NCBI GenBank assembly: GCA_000310025.1
Contig: FN649727.1
Coordinates: 2,146,512 to 2,210,511 of the forward strand
DNA: 64,000 nucleotides
Direction of reading: 5' to 3'
Source of the DNA: Ectocarpus siliculosus
Lineage: Eukaryota > Sar > Phaeophyceae > Ectocarpales > Ectocarpaceae
Every line of letters begins with the position of its first letter. Position 1 is the stretch's first letter. Made by a program: the position numbers and the translations under genes. Positions 17,360 through 29,109 of the stretch are shown here, in pieces. Below the pieces are notes generated by a model. It was not told where the DNA came from. It searched no databases and was given only the letters and a program-made list of their open reading frames with translations.

Positions 17360-17616
17360 AGGGGGAGTTCGAGATGGCGGCGATCGTGGACATATCGGTG
17401 GCGGAAGATGGCCCTGGGTTCGACGTGGAAGTAGAGTGGGTCGGATTCGACAAGGGAGGGAACACCTGGGAAGAGTTGTCCAAGGTGTGGGATGCCGCGC
17501 CGCAGTTCGTCAAATCCGAGCTGCGGCGGCTGGGTCTGCCGAAAAAGGTTCGGGCTCAGTTGAAGCACCAATACGGCATGCCCTGTGATTATTTGTTTGA
17601 GTTGAGTGAGGGCTAA
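17360..17616 (+). pseudogene. C-terminal chromodomain of the integrase
   Basis: MAAIVDISVAEDG, VEVEWVGFDKGGNTWEEL and the following acidic helix match the chromodomain pattern (I.D.R...G...YLVKW.G....TWE). In chromoviruses this module tethers integrase to modified histones and steers insertion. This piece is intact as a frame to the stop at 17614-17616 and is also kept in the deleted copy at 29529-32028. Confidence 0.85.
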
Positions 17617-18317
17617 CTTGCCGAGCATTGATAGCATTTCTTCGCTGATTGTTTCTGTACATTCTTCAGCTTGCCGCGCATTTATGTTGTGGCGTGCCTG
17701 TCTTTTGCATGTGATTGAACTGCGTGGAGGCCGCCTTATGACAGCGTGTTGGTGGTATTTCTTCGCGAGCTACGTACGGTTGTCCATTTTCGCGACATTG
17801 GCTTGTTGAACGATCATGAAGATCGTTTCGCCATGTATGTTTGGTATTTCGAGATATTTCAACTCAACCCTCGAAGCGCCTCGTAACAGTTTTCAGCGTT
17901 GCCTCTGGGTTGTTGGTTTTTTTCATCATTTTCCTTGCGCGTGGCAACTTTGCCCATTTCGCGTTGTTTGCGGTGTGTTGGTCATCCATCCATTTCGTAA
18001 GTTTCTCTGTACGCGTGTCTACCGGACTTAGCCAATCTTGTGTGGTCGTCGGACACGTGCGTGTTTGTCGTTTGAAGCATCGAGGTCTTTCACTGTTGAA
18101 TGGGGGCATTCTACGTTTTTGCATGGGAGGTTGAACACTTGCGCTGACTGACGAATTGGTGTGGCATGATTTAGTCAGGCATGATATCGCCGTGTACGTG
18201 TGTTTATCATTCACAAACACCGCTGTCGTTTTCTTCTTGAGTACAACCAGGTGCCTACTGCCGTTTGAGTTCAAGCTGATTAGTGTCTACTCCGGTAGTA
18301 ATAAGCTTTGGGGGCAC
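17617..18317 (+). other. 3' untranslated region of chromovirus
   Basis: About 700 bp between the chromodomain stop and the 3' LTR without a coding frame. Homologous stretches occur at 23800-24227 and 30900-31761, showing it belongs to the element. A short TTTGGGGG tract lies just before the LTR and may act as the polypurine tract. Confidence 0.75.
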
Positions 18318-18590
18318 TGTGGACGCAGCGCACCTGGGTAGCAGTAGTTCACGGTGGGAAGCTGCCGTTGGACATGTATGCATGTCAAAGATATGGTAGA
18401 TTGGGGTTTCTATCTGCCTGGTTGGCATGTTGGCAGGAGAGAGAGATAGATGGAAAGAGAAAGACGAGACTCGTGTGCAATAATAATACACTGTGTTTAC
18501 CATCACCAAGGAGGTGAATTGACTAGCCCCCCGAGGCCACGGGGGGAGGATACTGGTCCTAGGCCCTGCCTGACTTCAGGCGTGTCTACA
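18318..18590 (+). repeat. 3' LTR of chromovirus
   Basis: 273 bp, partner of 12059-12322, followed by the TCCC duplication. Confidence 0.93.
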
Positions 18591-18594
18591 TCCC

Positions 18595-19639
18595 TTGCTG
18601 AGCCGCGTGGTGCGACTGAACACCTTGCAGTAGTCTTATTTGCGATGCTGATGGTGCACGACTCTAGACACACACCAGCATGAATCGTTTGTGGTGCAGC
18701 TACGTGTGCACCACAGAGGGACAGCAGGCGTGCGACGGCAGCGACGACGGTTGTATGTGTGGCCACCGTTCAACATTTTGCACTTTGCGTGCGGTTGTTT
18801 CTTCTCCGTTTTGATGCGCACATGCACGAAGAAACAAAATATGAAGTCTTCCCGCTGTGCGGACGCAAACACGCACATCTGGGCATCTGGAAGAGGCACG
18901 CATGCGGGATACACCTGGGGATGAGCGTATCACACATCACACCGTCGAGGAGCACGACCGGCAGCGTAGACATAGGATTGTGACACGACAGATGGCCAAT
19001 ATTGCGTCAGGCTCACAACTTGCCCGCCACTGTTGTCTCAAGCCTTCCGAGTTTCCCGCCAAGTGAGAGCAAGCAGTCCAGCCTGAACCAAAAATAACAA
19101 AGCCATTGATGGTCATGACGTCATGACTTCGATGCAAGGAACCGTGCAGCAGCAGCAACAGCATGCTGGGCATGTCTTTTGCAAAGACAGTCAGTGTCGC
19201 GGCGCAAGTACGCAATCTGAACCGATCCCGTGGGGAACCATCCTGATAACGCACAGCAGCAGCAGTAGACCCTCACGCCCTCGACGATTTCTCTCGATGA
19301 TTGTAGGTGTGATCTGGACTTGGGAAGGTGTGCTACGTGTGTTCAATTGTGATAATCGGTTTTTGCTCTTTTTGGAACAGTCGGTTGGACCCTCTCAACA
19401 TCAATAAACACCCGCCAGGTTACACATGGCGCATGCCTACAGCATACCCACGGTGCACAGATCGTATAGGCCCGGCTCCTCCTGGTTTTCATAGCTAGTC
19501 TCCGACCAGCGTCTCAGTGGTGATGCGTTTGTTGGTGGTGTTCTTGCTTCCCTGTCGGTGTTCATTTCCGGTCAACACCGAGTGCAGTCGCAAGGGCAGC
19601 CATCACGTGATTTTTGAAAAAACGGTATCAATCACCCAC
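18595..19639. other. Intervening DNA, no recognised gene
   Basis: Flanking DNA between two chromovirus-family copies. I see no convincing frame or RNA gene on either strand. Confidence 0.4.
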
Positions 19640-20350
19640 ACCGGTTCCTTCTCCTCAGGGCTCACGTCCCTGTCTGGGCCTTGCTCGTGCCACCAAACGC
19701 TCGACGGCTGGATCCGGCTCGGCGTGGTCCGGGCCTTCGTGCTGCTGCAGAGCATCAACGGCAAGCGAAACTCGGTGGCATTGCTTGTACGCCGCCGTCT
19801 CAACACCCGCGACGCTTGCACGCGAATGCATACAGATCCCCAAGCTCTGCTACACATCGATACCCAACGCTTTCAGGGTCGGGTTGCCGAGAATAACCAC
19901 CTCGTCTGTACCAGGCGTGACCACGAACGACAACGGGTCCACTGACACCATCCCCCAGCTGGTGTCCAAAGAAATACCCGGGGCAGGTTTTCTGTGTGAA
20001 CTCGAGCAGGCGGCCGTTCGCTACTTTCAGCTTGAAGCCTACTCGCGATACCTTCTGACATGGTGGTTTATGATCCTGACTGACCCTGATCGGTCAGCCT
20101 GAGTTATCGACAACTGTTGATGCGCCTGAAATCAGGCAGGACCTAGGACCAGAACCCTCTCCCCGTGGCCTCGGGGGGCTAGTCGATTCACCTCCTTGGT
20201 GATGGTAAACAGAGTGTATTATCTCACGCGACTCTCTCCCTCTCTCCTGCCAACGTGCCAAGCCGACAGACAGAAATCCCAATCTACCGTATCTTAGACA
20301 TGGAAATATCGAAAGGGGCTTTCCAGCCGTGAGCTACTACTGCCTCCACA
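19640..20350 (-). mobile_element. Truncated chromovirus-family copy (LTR, leader, protease piece)
   Basis: The LTR occupies 20115-20350 in reverse orientation. To its left are the palindromic leader and then, directly, protease sequence (SRASVAGVETAAYKQC and relatives at 19655-20061). All of gag is absent, and the copy stops inside the protease-RT linker near 19640. The leader-to-protease junction is the same as in the copy at 21740. Confidence 0.85.
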
Positions 20351-20482
20351 ACGTTTGTCACCGATGATGGTTCGAATGTTGCTCGTCAAGGTGAATGAGA
20401 TACTCTTGGGACTCGACGTTTGTGCGAGGATTTAATTTGCTTTGCCGTGCAACGCTGTTGTGATTGTTGTTGTTTATTCGGT

Positions 20483-20564
20483 TTTTCCGTTCATGGCGAG
20501 TATCATTTAATGCTCGCTTACACTTTTCCGTTCATGGCGAGTATCATTTAATGCTCGCTTACAC
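20483..20564. repeat. 41-bp tandem duplication
   Basis: Two perfect copies of a 41-bp unit containing CATGGCGAGTATCATTTAAT, at 20483-20523 and 20524-20564. Confidence 0.9.
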
Positions 20565-20599
20565 TGATGTGTAGCGATGTGCTTTGGGGGCGTTGTAGA

Positions 20600-20870
20600 T
20601 CGGGATCTTCTGGGGACTTTGATGCAATGCCTGGGAATGTTGATGGTACCCTTGTTATCCCATCCGGGTTGCCTCTGTTGAGTTCTTACCGTTGTTCTGC
20701 TCGAGTCTTCCCTTCTTCCCCCTCCACGGGGGCTTTGGGGCACGGCCTCCGCCGTTACATCCTGGGGAGACTGTGCCCTGGGGGATCCAGCCGAGGGCAT
20801 ATTGCTCTCGGGTCTATAAACGATAGTAGAAGAGAGTTATCGATACCTCGAATAGAATCACTGGTCAAGT
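20600..20870 (+). repeat. Dispersed repeat R2
   Basis: Diverged match to 29110-29390 in the same orientation: shared GGTACCC/GGCACCC blocks, a GGGGAG(A/G)CTG block and GAGGGCATAT(T/G)GCTCTC near the end. No coding frame or terminal structure was identified. Confidence 0.6.
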
Positions 20871-21030
20871 TAACTTACGAACCACAAATACGCTGTGTCA
20901 CCGTGAAAACTTTGTTTGGTCAGCACGCAATATCAGGTTCAGTCCTTTACACTCTTGCCTTTGAAGCGATTTTCAAAGACAAGAGCAAGAAGGATTTACA
21001 TACGTCAAAGATGTTGTCGAAGACACATTT

Positions 21031-21737
21031 CCCTTCTTCCCCTCGCGACCTCGGCAAAGCTTTTGCTTAGGCATGGCCCTTAGCAAGGGGGGGGTCTTTC
21101 TAGCGAGCACGGATAGACTCACCCCCAAGGGGCCGCCTAACACCTTCTGGAGTTGGTTCGGTACTGGTGGGTCAGGTACAAAAGTGCAGATCGACGAGCC
21201 ATTATGGCCGTCGGTGTAGGCAGCAATGCCCATCGTATTTTTGTGAACAGAGGCAGACGCCATCAGAAAGGGGGACGGGCATTATGTATGTACACGGCCT
21301 TAGATTTGCTAGAGGGAGCTGTAAGGTGTATCAGTAACCTGGCTTCACCATCAAAGGAGGAGAGGGCAGCTGGTGACGAGCTGAAGAATGGGCTGGTCAA
21401 CTCCTTCGGCACGAGAAGTTTTTGGTGCAACGAGAGAGAAAGCTAGGAACCGACTAAGAAGCACAGCAACAAGAGTATGTACGGGCGGATCGGATGGAGT
21501 GATGTGATGGTGCTATTTAGGACTGATGGCCACAGCGGCACCGGAGCAGGAGCACCGGAGCATGCGGGCGACATCGATCCGTGAAGCACGGACAAACACT
21601 ATGTGTTGTCGATTATTTTTCGATATTTTCCCAAAAATAGATGTTGAGTGTGTGTGATGACGTCACTGGTTTTGTACAGAGATGCGGCAGAGATGACGCG
21701 GGTACCTCGGGTGCCATAATTGTGTACCTGCATCGTG
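21031..21737 (+). repeat. Dispersed repeat R1, interrupted by a retrotransposon
   Basis: About 700 bp matching 33831-34600 along its length, from CCCTTCTTCCCCTCGC to TGTACCTGCATCGTG. The chromovirus-family element at 21740 begins two bases after the last matching base, so it inserted into this repeat. No recognised protein or transposon termini. Confidence 0.8.
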
Positions 21738-21739
21738 AT

Positions 21740-24485
21740 TTTGGACCCAACGCACCTGGGTAGTGTAGTTTACGGTGGGATGCCGCCTTTGGAATTCCAT
21801 GTCTAAGATATGGTAGAGTGGGATTTCTATCTGTCTGGTTGGCATGTTGGTAGGGGAGAGATAGATAGATGGAGAGACAGAAGACTCGTGTGAGGTGAAT
21901 ACGCTCTGTTTACCATCACCGAGGAGGTGAATCGACTAGCCCCCCGAGGCCACGGGGAGAGGGTTCTGGTCCTAGACCTGCCTGATTATAGGCGCGTCTA
22001 CACTCAGGCTGACCGTGCAGGGTCAGTCAGGTTCATAAACCATGTCAGCAGCAGGTATCGCGAGTAGGCTTCAAGCTGCTTTTCCTGATGTGCCGGTCGC
22101 GGGAGGCATGTCAAACCCGGGGAAGCTGAAAGTAGCGGACGCTGCCTGCTCGAGGTCACGCAGAAAACCTGCCCCGGGTAATGCTTTGAACACCAGCAGG
22201 GGGATGGTGTCAGTGGACCCGTTGTCGTTCGCGGGCATGCCTGGTACAGACGAGGTGGTCATACATCGGCAACCCGACCCTGAAAGCGTTGAGAATCGAT
22301 ATGTACCAGAGCTTGGGGGCCTTTGTGTGTTCCTCAAAATGCAGACCGTGTGGGCCAGCGCCGCGATGGTAACTCCGACAAAGGGGGATACCGGTTCGTG
22401 AACTACTTTCGTGTAAAGAAGGTACCTGGTGCCATGCCTCAGCTCAGTGCGGCCAAGTCCTGTGAGAGCTTGGATCTCTTGCAAGGGTACTGGCAGTGCC
22501 CGCTGTCTCCGAAGACGCAGGAAATATTCACGATCGCTAAGTCGGCTACGGGAAGATGTACTCTTAGGGCAAGGTCGAGCATGATCCCGACAGGTGCAGC
22601 GGTCTGGCTACAACGCGGTGTGTGAGACGCTGGCAACCTGATGCAGTTTCTGGAGGCGGTCAACTGGCTGCGCATGTCCCTACCGCGAATGGCGAAGGTT
22701 GTGTGGCCACTTCGTGCGTTTCTGGAGCAGCACTTGGTTGATGTCAAGAACTGAATGAAGCGCGTGGCCGAGTATCGCGCTGCGGATTGCGCTGGTCCCA
22801 TGCGTCCGATAACGTTTGGGGAAGGTTTGTGACCGAAGTGCTCCAAGACCAGCTGGACCGTGGCGTCCCTGTGGAGGGGTCCGATCATGAGCCGATGGGG
22901 TTTCTGAGTGGTACATACACTCAAGGGCGCGCAGCAGCTGTGGACTACGGTGGACAAGGAAGGGTACGCGATACGCGATTGTGAGTAAGTTCAAGCCGTT
23001 GGAGTACTTGCTTTGGGATGGCGTGCATATCTCTACCGACCGCCGTAATCTCGCGTTCATCTTTGACCCGGAAGGCTTGCATGTGTTCCGTAGTGAAAAC
23101 CATGGCTCAGCGCCTCGACCAGTCGAATGCCGTCTCGGGCCAGTACGTTAACACACCATCAGGCCAATTTCGGGTGTGCGACATTGGTGGTGGAATCTTC
23201 TGTCCCGGTGGGTTTCTGTGCCGTCGGTAAGTGCTCATGCTGCCGCGGTGCCGTCCAAGGAAGTCGCACGTAATCTAACACTCGGCGTGCTTGCTCGACC
23301 AGCCACGTAATGCTCGACGACGGTGGGGACGGCCACTTTGGATGTTGAGGGGTTGTTTCGCGTGAGAATGAACGGACGCGACGTGCTTTGCATTCCAGAT
23401 CAAGGGGGTGCTTTGCAAGTGCGACTGATGGTTTGTGCATACATGAAAGATATCGTGGCGCCGCAGCCACCTTGCAGCGTTTGGCCGAGTACTGTTGTTG
23501 GTTCCGGATGAAAGAGCACATCACCCACTTCGTCAAGCAGTACCTGCATTGTATGTGAACTACAAAACGGGGGAAAAGGTGCGTCGTCCGCTTGGGGAGA
23601 CCGTCCACGGCACGCTACCTGGCGAAGTCATTCGTTTTGACCACCTCTACTGGGGCAAGTGGCCCGCTGCGGGAAAGATGGCTTGGACAAGGAGGAAGGG
23701 CTCAAGTACATTTTGGTCATGATGGACGACATGTCCCACTGGTTTAACTGGAGTCCACAGGGGCATGCACAGCCCACCTGGCTGCACAGCATTGCTTCGG
23801 GGTTTGTTGTTTCTTCCATCATTTTCCCTGCGTGTGGCAAACATACCTATTTCTCATTGTTTGCGGTGTGTTGATCGTCCATCCACTGCTTAAGTTTTCT
23901 TCTATTTACGAGCGTGCGGCCTTAGAAATTTGGTGTGGTCTTGCATCATACGCGTGTTGTTGTCTTCTGTAGCTTCGCATACCTTTCGCTGCTGATTGCG
24001 GGCATTCTACGCTTGTATGGAAGGTTGTGCACATGCACTGACTAACGCAATGGCGCTGACTAACCAAATGGCGTGGCATTAGTCCGGCATGATATCGCCG
24101 TGTATGGGCGTCTATCATTCATAAACACCACCGTCATTTTTCCTGAGTATATCCAGGAGCCTACTATCTGAGTTCAAGCTGATTATTGTCTACTCCGGTA
24201 GTAAACAATCACCTTTGGGGACGTTAAATGGATGCAGCGCACCTGAGCAGTTGTAGTTCACGGTGGGAAGCCGCCTTTGGATATCTGCATGTCTAAGATG
24301 TGGTAAATTTCTTTGTATCTGTCTGGCTGGCGTGTTGGCAGGAGAGAGAGATAGATGGAGAGAGAGAGACTCGTGTGAGATGACACACTTTTTTACCATC
24401 ACGAAGGAGGTGAATCGACCAGCCCCCCGAGGCCACGGGGGGAAGACTCTGGTCTTCGCCCCTGCCTGATTAAGCCGTGTCTACC
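21740..24485 (+). mobile_element. Internally deleted chromovirus-family LTR element
   Basis: LTRs at 21740-22002 and about 24228-24485 enclose a 2.2-kb interior. It runs from the leader straight into protease (22042-22310), then skips to RT (22330-22560), then to a decayed RNase H and integrase with many frame breaks (22640-23790), and joins the family 3' UTR at about 23800. The palindrome after the 5' LTR is missing. No clear target duplication was found. It cannot encode proteins and would have depended on a full-length relative. Confidence 0.88.
22042..23790 (+). pseudogene. Remnant pol of the deleted chromovirus copy
   Basis: Recognisable pieces are MSAAGIASRLQAAFPDVPV (protease region), AQLSAAKSCESLDLLQGYW (RT first Asp block), HEPMGFLSGTY (RNase H) and GETVHGTLPGEVIRFDHL (integrase first Asp). 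Each is homologous in order to the full copy at 13970-16560, with deletions between and multiple stops. Confidence 0.85.
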
Positions 24486-24685
24486 ATCCTCCATGGCCTG
24501 CCCCCCCCGTCCCTGGGGTAGGCCGAGGTTCCGCAAGTGGATCTAGACCTCGAAAGACCATCCAGTGAAGACGGATATACGGTCCCTAGCACTGTTGAGA
24601 GGGGGATCCTGAGTTTGGCGGTTGGGAGTTAATGCTGTCGTGAGATCGGGGTAGCTCGTGAACTGCCAGCTTTGGTAGCTGCAAG

Positions 24686-26071
24686 ATGAGGCTGAATCCT
24701 AACGCCCCGGCTTGGACACCGGGGTTATGCAGCAGCAGAGAGCACGGTGAGGGTGGTGGAGAGACCACACGCTGTGGGGGTATGCCCCAGAGAGAGGAAA
24801 GGAGAGAGTCCAGAGATGGAGGGCCACACCGCTCCGGGACAAGAAGACAACTCTATGGGAAACAAGGCAAGAACCGGGATAACTATCATCTCAGCCCGAG
24901 TGTTCGCAAGAAAATAGCAAAAGAACAAAAAAAGAGGGGGAGATGAAGGAAAAGGAGGGGTCGGGCGGCGCGTAGGCTGGCTAAGAGAGCAGCGCGGGCC
25001 GCGCGAAAGAGACAGCAGGGTCAACTTCTTAGGATAGCAACCTGGAATGTGCGGACTTTGGCTGTAAACGGGGCGAATGGATACGGGCGAGCCTACAGCA
25101 TTCTACACGAGGCAGCGAGACAAGACGTATCAGTGGTAGGAATGCAGGAGACACGGAGGGCAGGTCGAACGGAATTTGCAGCAGCGGGTTTCCGGGTGTT
25201 CTGCTGTGGCACGGAGACTGGTGGAGTCCATGGTGTGGGGATAGCCGTCAAAGAGTCACTGTGCAAGACATCCACGTTCACTGTATACCGGGTTTATCGA
25301 CGAACGCCTTATGGCCATGAGGTTTCTGTTGGCAGGCCACCGTGGAGCGGTCAACTTCGTAGCCGCGTATGCTCCAACCGAACCTTCAACTGCCGACAGC
25401 AAGCGCGTGTTCTGGGGAAAACTTGACAGTCTCGTGCAGAGGATCCCTTCCAAAGAATGTGTGTATGTCCTATTGGACGCCAACGCGCGGACGGGAGATA
25501 TAGGTTGGACGGAGGGGACGGAAGGGTAATAGGAATGTACGGGCGTGATGAGCTCAACGACAATGGCATGCTACTGTTGAACTTCGCAACGCAAAACAGG
25601 CTAGCTCTCACGAACACGTTCTTCGAGACACGCAAGGGCGGAATATGGCACACATACAATGGTGTGTCGGGAAACGATTGCAAGTGCCTTGACTACATCC
25701 TGACAAGGCAGGCACATCACGGCCGAGTATCTAACGTGGTTGTCATCCCCCAGCCGGTTCGCCCAGTCAAAGCACACTCAGACCACAATATGGTAGTAGC
25801 CACCGTCAACCTCGGTGGCAGGCTTGCCCACAACCGTGCAGTCCGGACTGAACCGAAACAGCAGCAATTCAACCGACGGGAATTGCAGTTCGAAACAGCA
25901 CGGTGTGCGGTGACTAATCGGTTCCTCCTCAACCTCGACACACGACTGGACGAGCGAACGAACAACCACCGCCGCGGAATTGACGACCGACTTTACCAAT
26001 GCTCTCCTCGAAGCAGCGCGGACGACTCTAGGGGAGGAACCGCGGAGACGCCGCACACAGGAGTGGTGTGA
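24686..26071 (+). pseudogene. LINE N-terminal region and APE-like endonuclease
   Basis: A basic N-terminal stretch (24686-25020) leads to RIATWNVRTL at about 25024-25053, the usual APE-type start, with the catalytic Glu in GMQETRRAG (near 25140). A frameshift between 25311 and 25420 moves the reading to YAPTEPSTADSKRVFW and LLDANARTGD. A second shift near 25460-25530 leads to CLDYILTRQ and the SDHNMV box (Ser-Asp-His at 25778-25786). The endonuclease would nick target DNA to prime reverse transcription. It is now in three frames. Confidence 0.88.
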
Positions 26072-26192
26072 GACCCCAGAGACGAGAGCAGCGCTGGAGC
26101 AGGCCCTTACCAAACGGCGGGAAGCGCGCCGGGCGATGAGGGGCAACTAGAACTCAGCAACGTGGAGAGCTCTCAAAGCAGCGTGTAAGGGA

Positions 26193-28408
26193 GTGGCTAC
26201 AGCAGTCGGAACGGGCATTTATGCCCACCTGGACGGATATGTGACTGAACTCGAAGCAATCTACAAAGATCGCGACATGAGAGGACTGTACCAACACCTC
26301 AAGAGATCAGTGGGCCTCAGCGGGAGACCAGCGGGGGGACAGCAGTTCGTCGCAGATGAGAACGGCGTGTTGCTCCGGAAAAGGGACGACATCTTCCAAC
26401 GGTGGGCGAGATTCTTCAGCACCCTACTCAACACCAAATCCCACACCCTGAACCCAGACATCATCGAACGAGTGACGCAGCGGCCAGCGACACGTGACAC
26501 GCAACGGTTGGGAGAGGTGCCAGACCTCGAGGAGGTGGCACGGGCAGCGAAAGGCCTCAAGAACTGGAAGGCACCCGCCCATGACTCCCTCCCTGCCGAG
26601 TTGCTCAACATCGATGACGACGAACCCGTCGTCCTGAGACACCTCCATACCATCCTCGTCAAGGTGTGGAACGGAGGAGATATCCCATGAGAGTGGAAGG
26701 ATGCAACCATCAAGGTGCTGTACAAGAAGGGTGACCGGTCCAACTGTAACAACTACAGGGGGATTTCGCTACTATCTCACGTAGGCAAAGTCCCCATCAA
26801 GATCATCACCAACCGTCTAAGCGCCTTCTGCGAAGCCAACAACATCCTCCCGGAGAAACAGTGCGGATTTCGACCCGGGCGATCCACCGTCGACATGCTG
26901 TTCGTCGTGCGCCGCCTCCAGGAGCTGGGGCGGAGAAAGAAAATACTGCTCTACATGTGCTTCATCGACTTGAAGAAGGTGTATGATTCGGTGGACCGAG
27001 AGATGCTATGGAAGGTGCTGGCCAGGGCCGGGATTCCCGCGAAGCTAATCAAAGTCATCCGCCAATTCCACGATGGAATGCGGGCCCGGGTGCACATGGA
27101 CGACGGAGAACTATCGGACTGGTTCTTCGTCACACAGGGCGTGCGACAAGGATGTGTGCTATCCCCACTGCTGTTCAACATCATCTTCGCCGAGGTCCTC
27201 GAAGTCGTCGTTATCCGATTCAGCGAGGATGATGTTGTTCTGCGGAACCTGGTGTGCTTGGAGGAGGGGAAGACAGAAGCGGGGGGGGGGGGAGGAGACA
27301 CCCCTTGACCGAGTACGGAGGGCAGTATGGGGGATGCTGTATGCCGATGATGCCGGCGTCATATCGGGGTCTGCAGAAGGACTGGCGAGAATGATGACCA
27401 TCATTGTTGAGGTGTTCGGAGAGTTCGGGCTAACGGTGTCGGAGAAGCAGACGGAGACGCTCCTGATGCGCGCGAAGGACAAGTTGACTACAACATCACA
27501 GCCCTCCCCGCCTCCACCGCTGACCATCGAAGCCGCGGGACAGAAATACGCCCAGACGACCGAGTTCCGGTACCTCGGTGGCCTCGTCAACGAACATGGC
27601 GACCTCACCCGGGAGATCAACTACAGGAGCAGAGGAGCGTGGGCGTGCCTCAGGCGATATGGCCAGGAGCTCTTCGACAGACCGAAAGCACCATTCCGAT
27701 TCAAGATCCGCCTCCTCCAGGCGGAGGCGATGGAGGCACTGCTGTACGGCTGCATGACATGGTCACCACTCAGCGGCCACTATCAAACATTGCGGTCGAC
27801 ACACCACCGACTGCTCCTTCGAGTTATCGGGTACAAGCGCAAGAAAGACACCTACAGGCAGCTAGCTCTCTTACGCCCAGACGCTGAAGAGGATCGAATA
27901 CCAGAGCGTTGAAGCCACGATCCGACAACGACGCCTACTGTTCGCGGGAGCACTGGCAAGGCAGCCGGACGGGCGACTCCCGAAACGACTGATGCTCGGC
28001 GAGCTGGCGGGGGGGGAGAAGCCACGTAGGGGGGGACAGGAACAGAACTGGCCGAAGTGTGTGCTCGACGACCTGAAGGCTTTCGGGGCCGACCACGGAT
28101 CTACAAAAACCGATCCATGTTGTCTCGGAATCCCCGTACCGAAAGACACGGCACCGAAATTAAAGTGGACGGAAGCCGCGAAGGTGGAGGGGGAAGTACC
28201 CTGGCATGCGGCGGTGCTGCAGGGAGCTGAGAGGTTCATGACCTCCTGGCACGAGAAGGAAGAAGAGGCCAGCCGACAACGAGCGCTCAAACGAAACCAC
28301 AAGCCAACAACCAATGGGGCGGGAGGGGGCCAGGAGACGGACGAGACGACGAGGGAAGAAAGCAAACGAGAAGAGACGGACCGAGTGGCACGATGCGTGC
28401 CGGGTTGA
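26193..28408 (+). pseudogene. LINE reverse transcriptase and C-terminal domain
   Basis: Motifs in order are LYKKGDRSNCNNYRGISLL (26720-26770), CGFRPGRSTVDMLF, FIDLKKVYDSVDRE (first Asp), GVRQGCVLSPLLFN (near 27140-27175) and LYADDAG (catalytic Y-A-D-D at 27340-27351). FRYLGGLVNEHGD and the C-terminal part to about 28408 follow. A TGA at 26688-26690 and a frame change at the G12 run (27281-27292) interrupt it. Intact relatives would copy their own mRNA at a nicked target. Confidence 0.93.
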
Positions 28409-29011
28409 ATTTCTTTTAGCCAATTCCCCCCGCCCAACGCTGCATCATTGCACCAACCCCCCAGTAGTGATGACGTACCATTACAATGTATCGCTGGTTG
28501 GTGGCCATGTTTGCGTGTTTGCTTGTTCGTTGTTAGTGGTCCCTCCATCGTGTGCCTGTTTCTGCGTCTTATTTCTTGTTATTTTCGGCCTGGTCCCTCT
28601 TTGTCCTCGCCCTTTTTCATTTTATTTTCATTTTATTTTCTCTTTTCTTACTGCTTCCTTTTTATTTTATTTTATTCTATTTTTTCTCTTTTTCTCTCTA
28701 TCTTTTCTCTCTTTTTCTGTGCCAGATGGCCTTGTCTCTGCTTGCGTTGTGAAGTACCAAGATTGGACCAAGGAGGTGTACCTCTTTCTCTCCGGCCCAA
28801 GATAGATAGTGACTCCTAGTCTCAGTTGATACCTCGCATAGCGCGCAGAGGGAGTGGAGGATTCCAGAATATCTGTCGTTGATTTCTATTGACTTGCGGA
28901 CCCCTCGGGGCCAGTTTATTTGAGTGTACCTATTTAAGGGTAAGTTAACCTGTGACCACGGGAATCGACCGCGTCGAGTGTTGGATCAGATCGGAACGGT
29001 TTTTAATGTGA

Positions 29012-29013
29012 AG

Positions 29014-29062
<49 letters not shown>

Positions 29063-29063
29063 A
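29012..29063 (+). repeat. (CAA)n 3' tail of the LINE
   Basis: An uninterrupted ACA/CAA trinucleotide run following TTTAATGTGAAGAC. The same flank plus CAA run occurs at 35120-35143 and, reversed, at 52743-52760 and 33190-33215. Confidence 0.9.
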
Positions 29064-29109
29064 CAACCAAGCACGACACGCAGACATCACCTCGACGAGA
29101 CTTTCGTTT

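Larger units (their letters stand above)
12059..18590 (+). mobile_element. Chromovirus-type Ty3/Gypsy retrotransposon, near complete, frames broken
   Basis: LTRs at 12059-12322 and 18318-18590 begin TGTGGAC and end GTCTACA. The element is flanked by TCCC at 12055-12058 and 18591-18594, a 4-bp target duplication. The internal order is gag with CCHC knuckle, aspartic protease, RT, RNase H, integrase and C-terminal chromodomain, diagnostic of chromoviruses in the Ty3/Gypsy group. At least five frame changes or stops interrupt the polyprotein, so it is not autonomous. Three deleted relatives lie nearby at 19640, 21740 and 29529. Confidence 0.95.
24486..29063 (+). mobile_element. APE-type LINE with (CAA)n tail, near full length, broken
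   Basis: A non-LTR retrotransposon: 5' region, endonuclease (from about 25024), RT (26550-27450), C-terminal extension to a stop near 28408, a 0.6-kb 3' UTR with a pyrimidine-rich stretch, and a tail of about 17 CAA/ACA units at 29012-29063. LTRs are absent. Frameshifts in the endonuclease, a stop in RT and a G12 homopolymer shift make it inactive. The 3' UTR identifies truncated relatives at 33.2-33.7, 35.1 and 52.75 kb, and the C-terminal coding part one at 35.5 kb. The clade is not certain; RNase H and LTRs are lacking. Confidence 0.93.

Noticed and set aside
27871..28548. Minus-strand frame of 225 codons opposite the LINE C-terminus
   Set aside because: Antisense of a region with clear homology on the plus strand to the fragment at 35505-35955.
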